From: Urophycis tenuis
Lineage: Eukaryota; Chordata; Actinopteri; Gadiformes; Phycidae
DNA: 64,000 nt
Direction of reading: 5' to 3'
NCBI GenBank assembly: GCA_036785325.1
Contig: JAXIVH010000160.1
Location: 186,001 to 250,000 of the forward strand
Position numbers and translations under genes: made by a program. Under the pieces are notes generated by a model, which was not told where the DNA came from, made no database searches, and saw nothing but the letters and a program-made list of their open reading frames with translations. Positions within the stretch are counted from its first letter, which is position 1. Each line of letters opens with the position of its first letter. Below are positions 8,571-20,600 of this stretch, piece by piece.

Positions 8571-11369
8571 TCGTGGGGTGATGGCTTGCGTGCCTCAGGG
8601 ACCTGGAGAGCTATGCCAGCGGGTGCACAAGCACCTGGCAGGGCCACCCATGCTGGACAGGTCAAAGGGTAGAGGACAGACTAAATTGGACCACCTCACC
8701 CAAGAGGTCAAATGGGTTGGCATAGGGCCAACAACCCTATCTATAAAAAAAAAAACCCTGTTACAGAAGCATTGACGACAAAACGAAACCAACACGGCTG
8801 GGGGGAAGAAGGGCCCCCACAGAGGAAGTTTATGACGCAGTGCAGCCAAAGCCGTAAGGAAGCTGTAAGGCCGACCCCCTTGCTGACCCATCGGACCACC
8901 ACCAAAATCGCTACATGGAACGTAAGGACCATGTTTGAAGCGGGGAAGACAGTCCAGGTAGCACAGGAGAGGAGAATTTACAACATCTCTCTACTGGGAC
9001 TGTGTGAGACAAGGTGGCTACAAACAGGGCAGATGGGCTTATCATCGGGGGAGATGGTGCTCTACTCCGGGCACACGGAGGATGGCGCCCCCCACACAGA
9101 GGGAGTTGCCATAATGCTGGCTCCGGAGGCACAGCGCTCCCTCGTGGGTTGCGAACCGGTGAGCCCAAGGATCATCACTGCCCAGTTTGCCACTCAGAAG
9201 GAGGACATCAAGCTGAATATTATTCAGTGCTGCGCTCCGACCAATGAGGCCATAGAGGAAAAGAAAGATGACTTCTATGACCAGCTGCAGGGGGTGCTGG
9301 ACAGACTCAGAGCAAAGGATGTCACTATTCTCATGGGTGACTTCAATGCCAATACTGGAGCGGACAACAACGGCTATGAAGACATCATGGGTAAGCACGG
9401 GCTGGGCCAGATGAATGAGAATGGGGAAAGGTACGTCTGCAAACCTTTCCCCATTCTCATTCATCTGGCCCAGCCCGTGCTCCCTTAACCAGCTGGTCAT
9501 AGGAGGCAGAATCTTCCCCCATAAGCAAATCCACAAGGCCACACGGAGATCTCCAGATCACGTTCAGGAGGTCATGTCAAGATGAGCGAGTGATGAGAGG
9601 ATTAGATGCAGCGTCAGATCACCATCTCCTTCTGATGACTGCAAAGCTACGTCTCAAAAGGTACTCCACCACTAGCAACACAACAACAAGATATGACCTC
9701 AGACTTCTCAGGAATCAAAAAGTAGAGAAGAGTTTTCAGATCAGCCTCAAGAACAGATACCAGATACTACAGTCTGAAGAAGGGGATGGAGATGGAGATG
9801 TAGAGACTCAGTGGCAGCTATCAAAAAAGACCTGGCACGACACCTGCGAGGAAGTCCTCGGAAAAAGGAAAACAAAACATCAAGACTGGGTCTCCGCTGA
9901 AACACTCCAGAGGCTGAAAGAAAGGAAGGAGAAGAAAGAGAAAATAAACACAAGCAAAACTAGAACAACAAAGGGAAGGGCACAGGAAGAATACACCCAG
10001 GTTAACAAAGAGGTGAAGAAAAGTATTAGAAAGGACAAAAGGGCCTACATAGACAACATGGCCCAACAAGCAGAAACAGCGGCAGCACAGGGAAATATGA
10101 AAGACCTATACATGACCACCAAGAAGTTAGCGGGCAAGTTCCATCAGACAGACAAACCAGTGAAGGATAAACAGGGAAACATAATTCCAACCATTCAGGA
10201 CCAGCGGAGAAGATGGGCCGAACACTTCAAAGAAGTCCTGAATCAACCGGTACCAGTAGAAAGACCGGACATACCACCAGCAGACACAGTTTTACCAATA
10301 AACTGTGAGAAACCCAGCAAGACAGAGATTAGGAAGGCTATCAAGGCACTGAAGTCAGGAAAAGCTGCAGGGCCAGATGGAATACCAGCAGAGGCAATGA
10401 AGGCCGACCTAACAACCACTACTGACATGCTCCACAGCCTCTTCACGAGAGTCTGGAAGGAAGAGAAGGTACCTGAGAACTGGAAGGAGGGAGTCATCAT
10501 CACAATACCAAAAAAAGGAGACCTCACCAACTGTAACAACTACAGGGGAATCATGCTCCTCTCTGTACCAGGCAAAATCCTGAACAGAAGTCCGAGTCCA
10601 GCAGGCAGGCTTCCGCAGTAATAGATCCTGTACTGACCAGACTGCCACCCTACGCATCATAGTAGAGCAATCAATAGAATGGAACTCCTCCATATACATC
10701 AACTTCATCGACTATGAAAAGCAATTTGATAGTGTGGACAGAGATACCCTGTGGAAGCTAATGAGGCACTATGGTGTACCGGAGAAGATCATCTCCCTGG
10801 TCCAGAACACCTACCAGGGAATGTCCTGCACGGTCTTACATGCAGGCCAGATGACAGACAGTTTTGAGGTCAAGTCTGGAGTGCGACAGGGATGTCTACT
10901 GTCGCCCTTCCTGTTTCTTCTTGTTATTGACTGGATAATGAAGACCACCACAACAGGAAGGAAGAATGGCATACAGTGGACTCTCTGGTCACAACTTGAT
11001 GACCTTGATTTTGCTGACGATCTGGCCCTTCTGTCACACAGCCATAATCACATGCAGGACAAGACCACCCAGCTAACAACAACATCTCCTAGAGCAGGCC
11101 TCAGGATAAACAAGGAGAAAACCAAACTGATGAGGATTAACACCCCGACAAACACCCCCGTCACCATAGACGGCAGACCCATCAAAGAAGTTGACTCCTT
11201 CACTTACCTTGGCAGTATTATCGATAAACAGGGTGGCACAGACAGCGATGTCACTGCCAGGGTAGGCAAAGCTAGAGCAGCCTTCATTATCCTGAAGAAC
11301 ATCTGGGCCTCAAGGGAAATATCTACACCAACGAAGGTGCGCATCTTCAACTCCAACGTCAAAAGTGTC
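8571..11369 (+). mobile_element. LINE with APE endonuclease and RT, 5' part of a split copy
   Basis: The endonuclease frame (about 8895-9580) shows ATWNVRTM, LGLCETRW, IIQCCAPTN and MGDFNANTG. The RT frames (9590-10621 and 10734-11369) show GKAAGPDGIP, NNYRGIMLLS, INFIDYEKQFDSV (motif A), GVRQGCLLSPFLF and LDFADDLALL (motif C). Several frameshifts make it inactive. The copy is interrupted at 11369 by a BEL element with a GTGTC duplication and continues at 26678, where the C-terminus resumes in frame. The endonuclease region also carries a fold-back duplication (9394-9481). The clade is uncertain; related proteins in databases are often called craniofacial development protein 2-like. Confidence 0.85.
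9394..9481. repeat. Perfect 39-bp inverted repeat inside the LINE
   Basis: Arms 9394-9432 and 9443-9481 are exact reverse complements with a 10-base loop (ACGTCTGCAA). The first arm is normal LINE endonuclease sequence (GLGQMNENGER). The second arm plus the loop is an inverted copy of the first arm and the next ten bases. It breaks the endonuclease frame. Confidence 0.95.
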
Positions 11370-11799
11370 TGTAGTGCCTTCTAATAAGTCACTTCATCTA
11401 GACGCCGAAGGGGTTTCAATAGATCAAATGTTTTTGGTAAACTTAGGAGTCGAAAAAAATGTTGACTATAAAGGGTGCATATTAGCTTAGGTTTTATTTC
11501 TCCGTCCATTCCAACGTAGCTTCAAAACATAGGTTCAACGATTCAAACAAAGATGGAATTGAAAAACCATGTGCCTGCTGGCGTCTCCAAAATCCAATTC
11601 TTTCTACCCCGAAAGCCCACTAACAAACAATGAATTCACCAGGCCTTTGTCTTGCCCTGTGCCAATTAGCTGTCCCAGGTGTTAGAATAAAAACGTAAAC
11701 GTAACCAGGGGGGTTCAGGTACAATAATTACTACTGCCAGCAGGGGTCAGGAATTTGCCTTAACGGAAAATCAAAGGAAAGTAAAAAATGGCTCCTACA
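11370..11799 (-). repeat. 3' LTR of BEL/Pao copy 1
   Basis: 430 bp, begins TG and ends CA. It is preceded (minus sense) by the purine-rich stretch AATAAGGGGGCCGG, a plausible polypurine tract. It differs from the partner LTR at five positions by eye. Confidence 0.93.
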
Positions 11800-12151
11800 C
11801 ACCGGCCCCCTTATTGCTACCAGCTATACAGGTACAATAACAAATAAATAACAATATGGAGCCATAAACCATTTCAAACATCATAGTCAATAATCTGTCA
11901 AATGAGTAATCAGAATTGAACATGCATAATCAAACATCAGATATCAAACATCTGTTCATAAGTTCCATTTCAATACAAAACACCTTTTTTTTTCTTTTTT
12001 TGTCTTGTTTTACAAATCATCTGTCCATATCAACGTCCATGAGTGTCAGCTCATTTTCGGTCCAGTGCGCATGTATCGATCCAGATATCAGTGTGTTTCG
12101 GTCAAATCATACAGGTAAGTAACATCATAAATACATAATAAACATCCATAT

Positions 12152-13815
12152 TTACATGTCATTTTCCAACATCAAACAAACCTTCGCCACTGGTCTATCC
12201 ACAATACTTGTTTTTGTTTTAAGACTCAGACTACGAACAATTCCCTTAGAATCTTTCTTCGTGTCAACAACCCTTCCCAACATCCACGATCCCCTAGGGG
12301 CAGTAGGGTCTGCAATTAACACAATATCTCCACACATGTAATTTCTTTTCTGTTTAAACCATTTCTGCCTTTCTTGTAAAGTGGGAAGATACTCCCTAAC
12401 CCATCTTTTCCAGAATATATCGGCCAAGTACTGTATCTGCCTCCATCTGCGTCTACTATACAAGTGTGATTTCTGAAACAAACCAGGGGGTAGTAAAGTT
12501 TGACCCTTAAGCAGTAAAAGATGGTTGGGCGTTAGAGGTTCTAGGTCATTGGGACTATCTGACAGAGAAGTAAGTGGGCGACTGTTAATGATAGCCTCCA
12601 CCTCACACATGAATGTATGCAGGGACTCATCATCTAATGTTTGTTGTCTTGTCAGTGATAGAAGTGTCAGTTTGACTTGCTTGATTAGCCTCTCCCATAC
12701 ACCTCCAAAATGTGAAGCGGCAGGTGGGTTGTAAATCCATTCGATGACTTTCTGTTGAAGAGCAGTTTGGAGTTTGTGGCTTTGATTTCATTCTTTAACT
12801 GCATTCCTGAGTTCACGGTCAGCCGAAGTCAGATTAGTTCCATTGTCGGATCTTATTTGTTTTACCTGACCACGTCTGCTTATGAATCTGCGTATTGCAT
12901 TGATACAGGCGTCAGTATCGAGTGAGTTAGAAATTTCTAAATGTACTGCTCTGGTTGTGAGACATGTAAAAATTACACCATATCTTTTCAGTTCACTCCG
13001 TCCTCTTTTCACTATTATTGGGCCAAAGTAATCGGTTCCAACAAAGGTGAATGGTGGGAGGTCTGGGGTTACTCTGTCCTTTGGCAAGTCTGCCATCTTT
13101 TGCTCTCCTAAGCGAGAGTGGGAACGCCTGCAGAATGTGCATTCAGAGCGGATCTTTCTTGCAAGGGAATTAGCTGCTGGGATCCAATACTGTTGGCGCA
13201 ACTTGGAAAGCATGTGATTCCTTCCACAGTGTCCTAGTTGTTCATGTATATGTTTCAGCACCAGTTTGGACGTGTGATGGTGTTTTGGAAGAACCGGGTG
13301 TTTCCTGCATTCTGGCATAGCCATCCTGCTTAATCTCCCTCCTGTGTGTAAAAGGCCATCCTGTAGAAAAGGATCAAGCTTTCGAATGTGGCTTTTAGGA
13401 CTTATGTGAGCATCCATTCTCAGGCTTTCAATTTCACTAGGAAATTCCTCCAATTGCGTGAAGCATATGATTGCTTTCTCTGCTCTTTTGACGTCGTTCA
13501 CTGTGAGACGTTGTACATTCAAGCATTTCTTAACTGTTTGCATTTTTCTTTCCATCAGACATTGTTTCTTTGCATCAGAGTTCTTAATACTCAGTCATGT
13601 CGGTAAGTATTTCCTTCCTTTTCTGCCTCAGGTGCAAGAGAACATCTTTGAGCTTAAGTAGCCATGCTACTGCTCTGGTAAGCTTGTTTCACTTTGAATG
13701 ATGGTGTATGAAGTCATGAGTAGGATTGTGTTGTGGTTTTACTAACACATTCATGATGAGAGCATCCTTTCTCACTTCCACATCATTATCTTCATCACAT
13801 ACTTGCATAACACTG
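12152..13815 (-). pseudogene. BEL/Pao copy 1 integrase region
   Basis: Minus-strand frames 13555-12788 and 12610-12152, with coding-like sequence up to 13815, give an H-H-C-C zinc segment (HIHEQLGH and CTFCRR). The D-D-E catalytic set follows: GTDYFGP, RSDNGTN and GGVWERL. The C-terminal part has NHLLLLKG, RWRQIQYLADIFWKRW and DPTAPRGSW, all typical of BEL/Pao integrases. A TGA where relatives have Trp (after NAVKE, near 12788) separates the second Asp from the Glu, so no complete integrase can be made. Confidence 0.85.
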
Positions 13816-14678
13816 TGTAACAATTTCACCCTTATTTGATTAGGCTCTCATTGTCACCACGCATAATTATAAGGTCGGGACGGATCTATTATTATGCCAC
13901 GTTGAGAAAGTATAATGTCCATTCAAAAAATAAACTTAAATAAGCAGAAGGCCTAGCCTCCCTTTATTCACACAATGATAACGATAACTTAGACTTAAGG
14001 AATGAAACAAACATATAAACAAAGTTGGCGTTGTATTGGCGGATGTCAATATGAGAGCGCGTCACGCTTTCATCACAAAACGCCGACACTCAAACATCGC
14101 TTTAAAAAAACACTTTAAACCCACGATCAACCCCCCAAAGTCAAGCGTCCATAAGTCCCAATACTTTATAACAAAAATTAAACAGTTTCAACACAAATCA
14201 AGCCTTGAGTTCAAACGTAAAGTGGTACCAAACGAAGTGTTCATCTCACAGTTTGTTGAGGTGCCGCTGCAGATGTTCAATGCTGTAGCGCAACCCCACC
14301 AACGACAGCACGTAAGCACAATGTCCTTTGCTTGAGTTAATCCAATGAATCCCCCAAAACGTAATCCATAACCAGAAACAGGTTCAGAAGAGGGGTCACG
14401 GTAATTCCCCAAGCCGGCCTCAAACGCGCGCAAGCCTCACCATGTCCGGGTAAGGCCAAACATCAGCCCCCCCCCCAGAGGGCTCTCCCCGTACATCATA
14501 TATAACCTACCCAACGCAATAAAAGTCCACAAACTCACGTTCAGCATAATTGGCCGACCATCAAATTTACACACATGGCATATTTAACAAAGAGAAAATA
14601 ATCATACATATACAACATACCATATATATAATATACTCATTTGAGCCAGTTTAAGGTGACCTTTAGGTAATCTTTACA
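13816..14678 (-). repeat. 3' LTR of Gypsy A
   Basis: 863 bp, TG...CA ends, about 98% identical to 21342-22213 by eye. The internal side is a run of about 18 C on + (G on the coding strand), the likely polypurine tract. Confidence 0.93.
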
Positions 14679-15544
14679 TTCCCCCCCCCCCCCCCCCCAG
14701 CCAGCGGCTTATCGCGACCATAATAGGGCTTCATGTTTACCACATTCACATTATCCACCTTTAATTTGTTAGTCAACCAATGAACAAGGTAATTTAAAGG
14801 ACCTAACTTTTTCTCTACCTTAACAGGTCCTGACCATCTGGGTGCAAGCTTGGCAGAGAAACTTGTAGAAGCTTTAGACAAGGGGTGTGACCTAATCCAG
14901 ACCAGGTCCCCGACAGCAAAGTGTACATCTTTGCGACGTGCATTATAATACCTGGCTTGTCTAGCCTTGGCTACACTAACATGTCTTTCAACCTCCTTCA
15001 TGAGATGTGTGTGTGCATGTAGTGTGTGGTATGCAGGTGTGCCAGGAACAGGAGCTTTGTGTATGAGCCGCTCCACAGGGCCTTTGATGTTACGCCCAAG
15101 AGTTAACACAGCAGGGGTCACGCCAGTGGTCTCGTGCACCGCTGTGTTGATGGCAAAGCGGAACTCGGGCAGCCATCTGTCCCAATCCTGATGGTGGTCT
15201 TCCACATAGGAGGCGATCATGGGTCTCAAAGTTCTGTTCACCCGCTCAGTCAAATTGGTCTGGGGGTGGTAAGCCGTGGTGAGCTTCTGAGTCACGCCCC
15301 AGGATCCACAAAGGCTGGTCAACAGCTGGCTTGTGAATTGTGGACCACGGTCAGAAACTAAGAAGGCTGGCACGCCCCAGCGGGTGAAGATATTGTTCTT
15401 CAGGATCTGAATCACTCTTGGAGTCTTGGCATCCTTCAGAGCGAATAGCTCCACCCACTTGGTGTAATAGTCGACGACAACCATAAGAGTTGAATTTCGG
15501 GCTCTACTGAACGGTAGAGGGCCCATGAAGTCTACTCCGATCAT
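14663..15544 (-). CDS. Gypsy A integrase (C-terminal part of Pol)
   Basis: An open frame of 293 codons on the minus strand carries the catalytic D-D-E core: GVDFMGPLPF, FLVSDRGPQF and AYHPQTNLTERVN. The C-terminal region follows (YNARRKDVHFAVGDLVW, LAPRWSGPVKV) and the frame runs into the poly-G tract. It was one reading frame with the upstream gag-pol; the junction upstream of GEMIGVDF is interrupted by Gypsy B at 15612. The zinc-binding N-terminus (H..H..CQKC) is on the other side of that insertion. Confidence 0.88.
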   Translation of the reverse strand: MIGVDFMGPLPFSRARNSTLMVVVDYYTKWVELFALKDAKTPRVIQILKNNIFTRWGVPAFLVSDRGPQFTSQLLTSLCGSWGVTQKLTTAYHPQTNLTERVNRTLRPMIASYVEDHHQDWDRWLPEFRFAINTAVHETTGVTPAVLTLGRNIKGPVERLIHKAPVPGTPAYHTLHAHTHLMKEVERHVSVAKARQARYYNARRKDVHFAVGDLVWIRSHPLSKASTSFSAKLAPRWSGPVKVEKKLGPLNYLVHWLTNKLKVDNVNVVNMKPYYGRDKPLAGGGGGGNVKIT

Positions 15545-15851
15545 CTCACCCGGTTCCTTGACCTTGGTTGACTGGAGCAGACCAGCTGGCTTGACATTTG
15601 AAGCTTTGTACTGTGATGATAAGTAAAATGTATTGCAGTTTTACCTCCTGCCACTAGATGGACGCAGATATGATGTACTCCCCGGAGGTGTGTCGGTGTA
15701 TTGTAAGTCATCAGAAGATGAACAATGAACCTGACGGTGTACCTGTGTCCTCCTGACCTGCTATGTTAATAAATACGTTTAGTTAAGAACCCAAATTTCT
15801 TCATTAAGATTAGAAACATTACATGGTACCAGGAGTGGTCCAACAGAAGTC

Positions 15852-16553
15852 ATGGAAAGTGTGAAGCCGCCTGAACCTCTGAATTGGACTGGAAATGTGG
15901 ATTGTGAATGGCGAACGTTCAAGCAACGATTCAACCTTTACCTGCAAGCACTGGGACTGGACAATAAGCCAGACGCACGGAAAATAGCACTGCTTCTCAC
16001 CGTCGCGGGACCTCAGGCTGTGGAGGTATTTAATACGTTTGTGTTCGCTGAAAGGGATCACAAGGAACAGTTTGACAAAGTTGTGGAAAAGTTTGATAAC
16101 CACTGTTCACCAAAGAAGAACGAGACCTTCGAACGGTATGTGTTTCGTTCCCGCCGGCAATCGCAAACTGAAAGTTTTTATGCTTTTGTGACGGACTTGA
16201 AATTGAAGGCAAGAACATGTAACTTTGGAGAACTGAAAGACTCAATGATTCGTGACCAAATTGTGTTCGGAGTGCACGACAAAAAAGTGAGAGAGAGGTT
16301 ACTGAGAGAGCCTGAATTAAAGTTGGCTGAGGCTATTAAGATTGGCAACGCTAGCGAGCTGGCTAAGCTGCATGCAAAAACATTCAGTGCGCAGAAGGAA
16401 CAGGAGAGTGCAACGGTGCCCGTAGCTGCAATAAAGCAAATGCAGAAATCGAAAAAAATGAATAAACAACAAAATGTCACGGAGACTTTTTCATGCAAAA
16501 GATGTGGCAATCAGCATACACCAAAACAATGCCCTGCATTTGGAAAAACGTGA
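15852..16553 (+). CDS. Gypsy B Gag polyprotein
   Basis: 233 codons starting at ATG 15852, 28 bases after the LTR. It begins MESVKPPEPLNWTGNVD and contains WRTFKQRFNLYL, typical of Ty3/Gypsy capsid N-domains. It ends with a single zinc knuckle CKRCGNQHTPKQC (C-x2-C-x3-H-x4-C). Gag packages the RNA and would be expected to assemble virus-like particles in the cytoplasm. The frame is intact up to TGA at 16551-16553, where the deletion of pol begins. Confidence 0.88.
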   Translation: MESVKPPEPLNWTGNVDCEWRTFKQRFNLYLQALGLDNKPDARKIALLLTVAGPQAVEVFNTFVFAERDHKEQFDKVVEKFDNHCSPKKNETFERYVFRSRRQSQTESFYAFVTDLKLKARTCNFGELKDSMIRDQIVFGVHDKKVRERLLREPELKLAEAIKIGNASELAKLHAKTFSAQKEQESATVPVAAIKQMQKSKKMNKQQNVTETFSCKRCGNQHTPKQCPAFGKT

Positions 16554-16601
16554 GCTGCACAGGAATTCCTGTTCCTTGCACAGGAATATGACTTTCGTCA
16601 T

Positions 16602-17222
16602 GTGACTTCTAGTCCCCGGTATGCTCAATCCAACGGAAAGGCAGAGAAAGGTGTGCACATAGTCAAGCAGATGCTCAAGAAAGCACAAGAAAGTCAGTCA
16701 GATCCATACTTGGCGCTGCTGAGTTATCGAGCTTCCCCTCTTGAGCATGGCCTGTCCCCTGCAGAAATTCTTATGGGACGCAGACTACGCACCACACTTC
16801 CATACACCTCTGAACAGAAACAAAAGGAAGTGAAACAAAGACAAAAACGTCTGCAAAAGAGACAAAAAGCTAATTATGACAAGTCAACAAAAAGCTTAGT
16901 ACCACTGGCTAGGCATGACACAGTAAGAATACATGATTCCAACGCCTGGAGCAAGAAAGCAACCGTTCTTGAGGAAGTGAGTCCAAGATCTTACAACGTC
17001 AAAACAGAGGATGGCCAAGTCCTCAGGAGAAATCGACGGAGTCTACTCAAAACACAAGACACCTGGCAAGAACAGACTGATGAAGATCCGCAGCGAGATC
17101 CAGCCTCCACCGCATCAGATGATCCACCGCCGGATGATCACCAGAGAGCTGTAGAGACTGACTTGCCAGAGTTGAGAAGATCATCAGGCACTGTCAAAGC
17201 ACCTGACAGGCTGAATCTATAA
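16602..17222 (+). pseudogene. Gypsy B integrase C-terminus remnant
   Basis: The frame reads SSPRYAQSNGKAEKGV (end of the DDE core with its Glu), then LSYRASPLEHGLSPAEILMG and a basic C-terminal tail. The first two catalytic Asp residues lie in the deleted part. An 11-base direct repeat TGCACAGGAAT at 16556-16566 and 16577-16587 marks the deletion zone. Confidence 0.85.
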
Positions 17223-17674
17223 GGACTATGAGCTGTATCCTTTTCATTGAAAAATGAGTTCATGTTTGTGTTTATTAAGTAATGTTAAGTTGAAAAGAAG
17301 AAGTAAAAATGAGTTCATAGTCATATGCAAAATTAAAAGAAAATAATAATACACAGATACAAACTGCTTATGATAAGTTTAAAGAGTACTTGATAAAATT
17401 GCTAGTATGAGATTGCTGGTACAATAGTTTGTATAATGTTTTCACCTCTAGAAAAAGGGGGATGTTATGATAAGTAAAATGTATTGCAGTTTTACCTCCT
17501 GCCACTAGATGGACGCAGATATGATGTACTCCCCGGAGGTGTGTCGGTGTATTGTAAGTCATCAGAAGATGAACAATGAACCTGACGGTGTACCTGTATC
17601 CTCCTGACCTGCTATGTTAATAAATACGTTTAGTTAAGAACCCAAGTTTCTTCATTAAGATTAGAAACATTACA

Positions 17675-20600
17675 TGTACTGCTGGCACTTCTGGCAAGCA
17701 CGGACATGGCTCCAGACGTCTTTCCTGATTTCCGGCCACCAAGCCATCTCCAAGATCCTCAAAGGCGTCTTCATCCTTCCTAGATGTCCTCCGAATGGGC
17801 TGTCATGGAAGTATGCCATGAACTTAGGAATCTGCTCTGCCGGAACGACCATCTGGTAATTAAAACCACTATACCTGGAGGGAACGCCCCGGTAGAGCAC
17901 CCCTTGTTGGAGCTGATAGTGAATTCGGCCTGGCACTGGTTCAGAGATGGATTGGAAGAGCTCTTGGCACAGAGGATCACTTTCTTGAGCCTTCTCAATA
18001 TCTTGCAAGGAGCTAGGCAAGTTGGACCAACAAGACTTGGAGACTGCCACAGCCGCGTTAGCCTCTTCAGGCAGTTGGTCCACTGGTTTAGGTGCACGGG
18101 ATAGCGCATCTGGGACGACGTTGGAACAGCCTTTCTTATAATGCACTCTGAAGGAGAATGACTGCAGCCGAAGTGTCCATCTGGTGAGGCGAGATGTTAT
18201 TTTGGGGCAGTTGAACGCCCAGGCTAGAGCACTGTGGTCTGTGAACACATCAAATGGGTCCCCTTCCAGATAGTGATGCCACTTCTCCACCGCCCACACA
18301 ACTGCAAGGCACTCCTTCTCTGAAGTGGAGTACCTCAGTTCAGGACCATGGAGAGCTCTTGAGGCAAAGGCAATGACCTGTTCCACGCCCTCAACAGTCT
18401 GAATCAGAACAGCGCCTAGGCCAACATCACTGGCATCACAGTGCACTTCAAACGGTAGGTGCGGCCTTGGCTGAGCAAGCACTGGTGGTGACTGCAAAAG
18501 GGCTTTGAGGTGTTCGAAAGCACCTTGGCACTGTGCAGACCATTCCCAAGCGACGTCTTTTCTCTTAAGATTGTTGAGTGGTGTTGCGGCGTCTGCCAGT
18601 CTTGGGAGGAACTTGTGGTACCAGCCCACTAACCCCAAGAACCTCTGAAGGCTTTTGAGGTCAGTGGGTACTGGATAGGCTGTAATGGCATCAACCTTGG
18701 CCGAATCCACTTCAACCCCTCTTGACGAGACAATGTGTCCCAGGAATACCAGCTCTGTCTTGAAAAGATGGCACTTTTTTAGATTGAGTGTCAGGTGATG
18801 TAGCTTTTGGAACACCGCATCAAGGTCATGTAGATGTTGTTGCTGTGTCCTGGAAAAGACGATTATGTCGTCGATGTAAACAAAGCAGATGTTTCCTCTC
18901 AGATTTCCCAGGACAGATTCCATCAGTCGCTGAAATGTGGCGCCGGCGTTGCGCAAACCGAACGCCATCACCTTAAACTGATATAGACCTCGATGCGTGA
19001 TCATGGCAGTCTTCCTCTTGCTCTCTTCACCCATGGCGACCTGCCAATAACCACTTTGGAGATCCAGGATTTCATGCACGAGTGGCATTGGATATGCGTC
19101 ATGGTGTACTGGGGAGGCCCACGCAGAAGAAGATGGCTCAATGATGTTGTTACTGAGCATCTTGTCAAGATGTTCCTCAATGATAGCTTGCTTTTGAGGT
19201 GACACACGGTATGCTCTTTTACGCACAGGAAGCTCATCAGTTGTCAGGATGCTGTGCTGGAAGACGTTGGTGAGGCCCGTGGCCTCTGTCCACACTGAGG
19301 ACCACTTCTCCAACAGTGGCCTGACCACTTCAGGTTGAGCCTCATAGAGTGAAGTTATGGGATGTGCGTTGGAGTCTTCAATCACTGCTGCATAGAAGTA
19401 AGCTGAAGGGTGTTTCCACTCCAGTGAGTCACGAGACTTATGGAGAAACTTGTATTCCTTTCCTCCTGGCAATACGTATTTCCCTTGGTGGGGCTTTAAA
19501 TTGATTTGGCTTGTGCGCATGAAGTCCAGGCCAAGCAGAAGAGGCATGCACAACTGGTCGTCTTCCAGAGCGTACATGTTCACAGTGCAATGGGCATCAT
19601 TAAGGGTCAGCAGCAGGGTAGTTTTACCTACGGCTTTGCTTTCTTGGCCATTGGCCATTACGAACTTTTGATGTTCTTCACACAATGCCTCACCTTCTGT
19701 CTTGATATGGTTCCACAGAGTTCTGCTCATCAACGAATATGTGCAGCCTGTGTCCAAGACAGCATCACCCTTTGAGCCCCGGATAGCAACAGGCACTACT
19801 AGAAGAGTCAGAGAACCTAGCACGACCACAACACTAGCCTTCTGGGCTCCTTGGTCAGCCGTTGGCTTCTTGATGCCCTTCTTGGAGTTCTTGTCTGTAG
19901 GGTTGTTTTGTTGCACGCGGCTCCAGTAGTCCTTTGAGTTGCCCCAGTCCCTTTCAATTAAAGACCCCACCTTCACAAGCTGTTCCACAGTGGTCACAAT
20001 GCCCCGCAGGCCACTAGCCAGCTTCGGGTAGCAGGCATTCAAGATACGCCGCACAATCTCGCCTTCGGGCATCTCTGGACGCCACTTCAGACACAGTGCA
20101 CAGTGGTCATACGCGAAATCCCTCAAGAATTGTGTGGGTTCTTGTATGCTTGTACGGACCAGCTCCTCCATCTCAATAGGATAATCAGAGGGCAGGAAGG
20201 CCTCAAGGAATGCACTCTTGAATGCCTCCCAAGTGGTTATCTTGTCACGCGCTGCTAGCCACCAGCTCCTTGCAGGTCCCTTGAGGACCGAATTGATGGT
20301 GCCAATGAGTTCGGCATCAGTCAGTGGTCGAAGAGTGAGAAAATTCTCACACAGCTCAATGAAATCAGTGACATCTTTTGAGCTCCTTGAATCACCAAAC
20401 ATTGGAAACTCATTCCTAATAGGCGGTATGTTGGTAGTTGTGTGCACAGCTGTTATTGTGGTATCACCCCCTGCTGGACGAGGCATGGTGGGGCCAAAGC
20501 CTGGAGTTGAGTAGGCAGCGGGACCCCAAGTTGGACGTTTGCTGATAACCTTTTTTACTTCCTCCTTCCAATGTTTGTCCCTGCGCTCCAAGCAGGCAGC

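Larger units (their letters stand above)
15612..17674 (+). mobile_element. Gypsy B: internally deleted Ty3/Gypsy element, 2.06 kb
   Basis: Two 212-bp LTRs (15612-15823 and 17463-17674, TGTKATGATAAG...ACATTACA) flank a short interior. A 5-bp duplication TGTAC lies at 15607-15611 and 17675-17679. TGGTACCAGGAGTGG directly after the 5' LTR is a primer-binding-site-like sequence. AAAAAGGGGGA before the 3' LTR is a polypurine tract. LTRs differ at three positions by eye (about 1.4%). Protease, RT, RNase H and most of integrase are gone, so the copy would need helper proteins. It interrupts Gypsy A between its integrase zinc finger and catalytic core. Confidence 0.93.
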
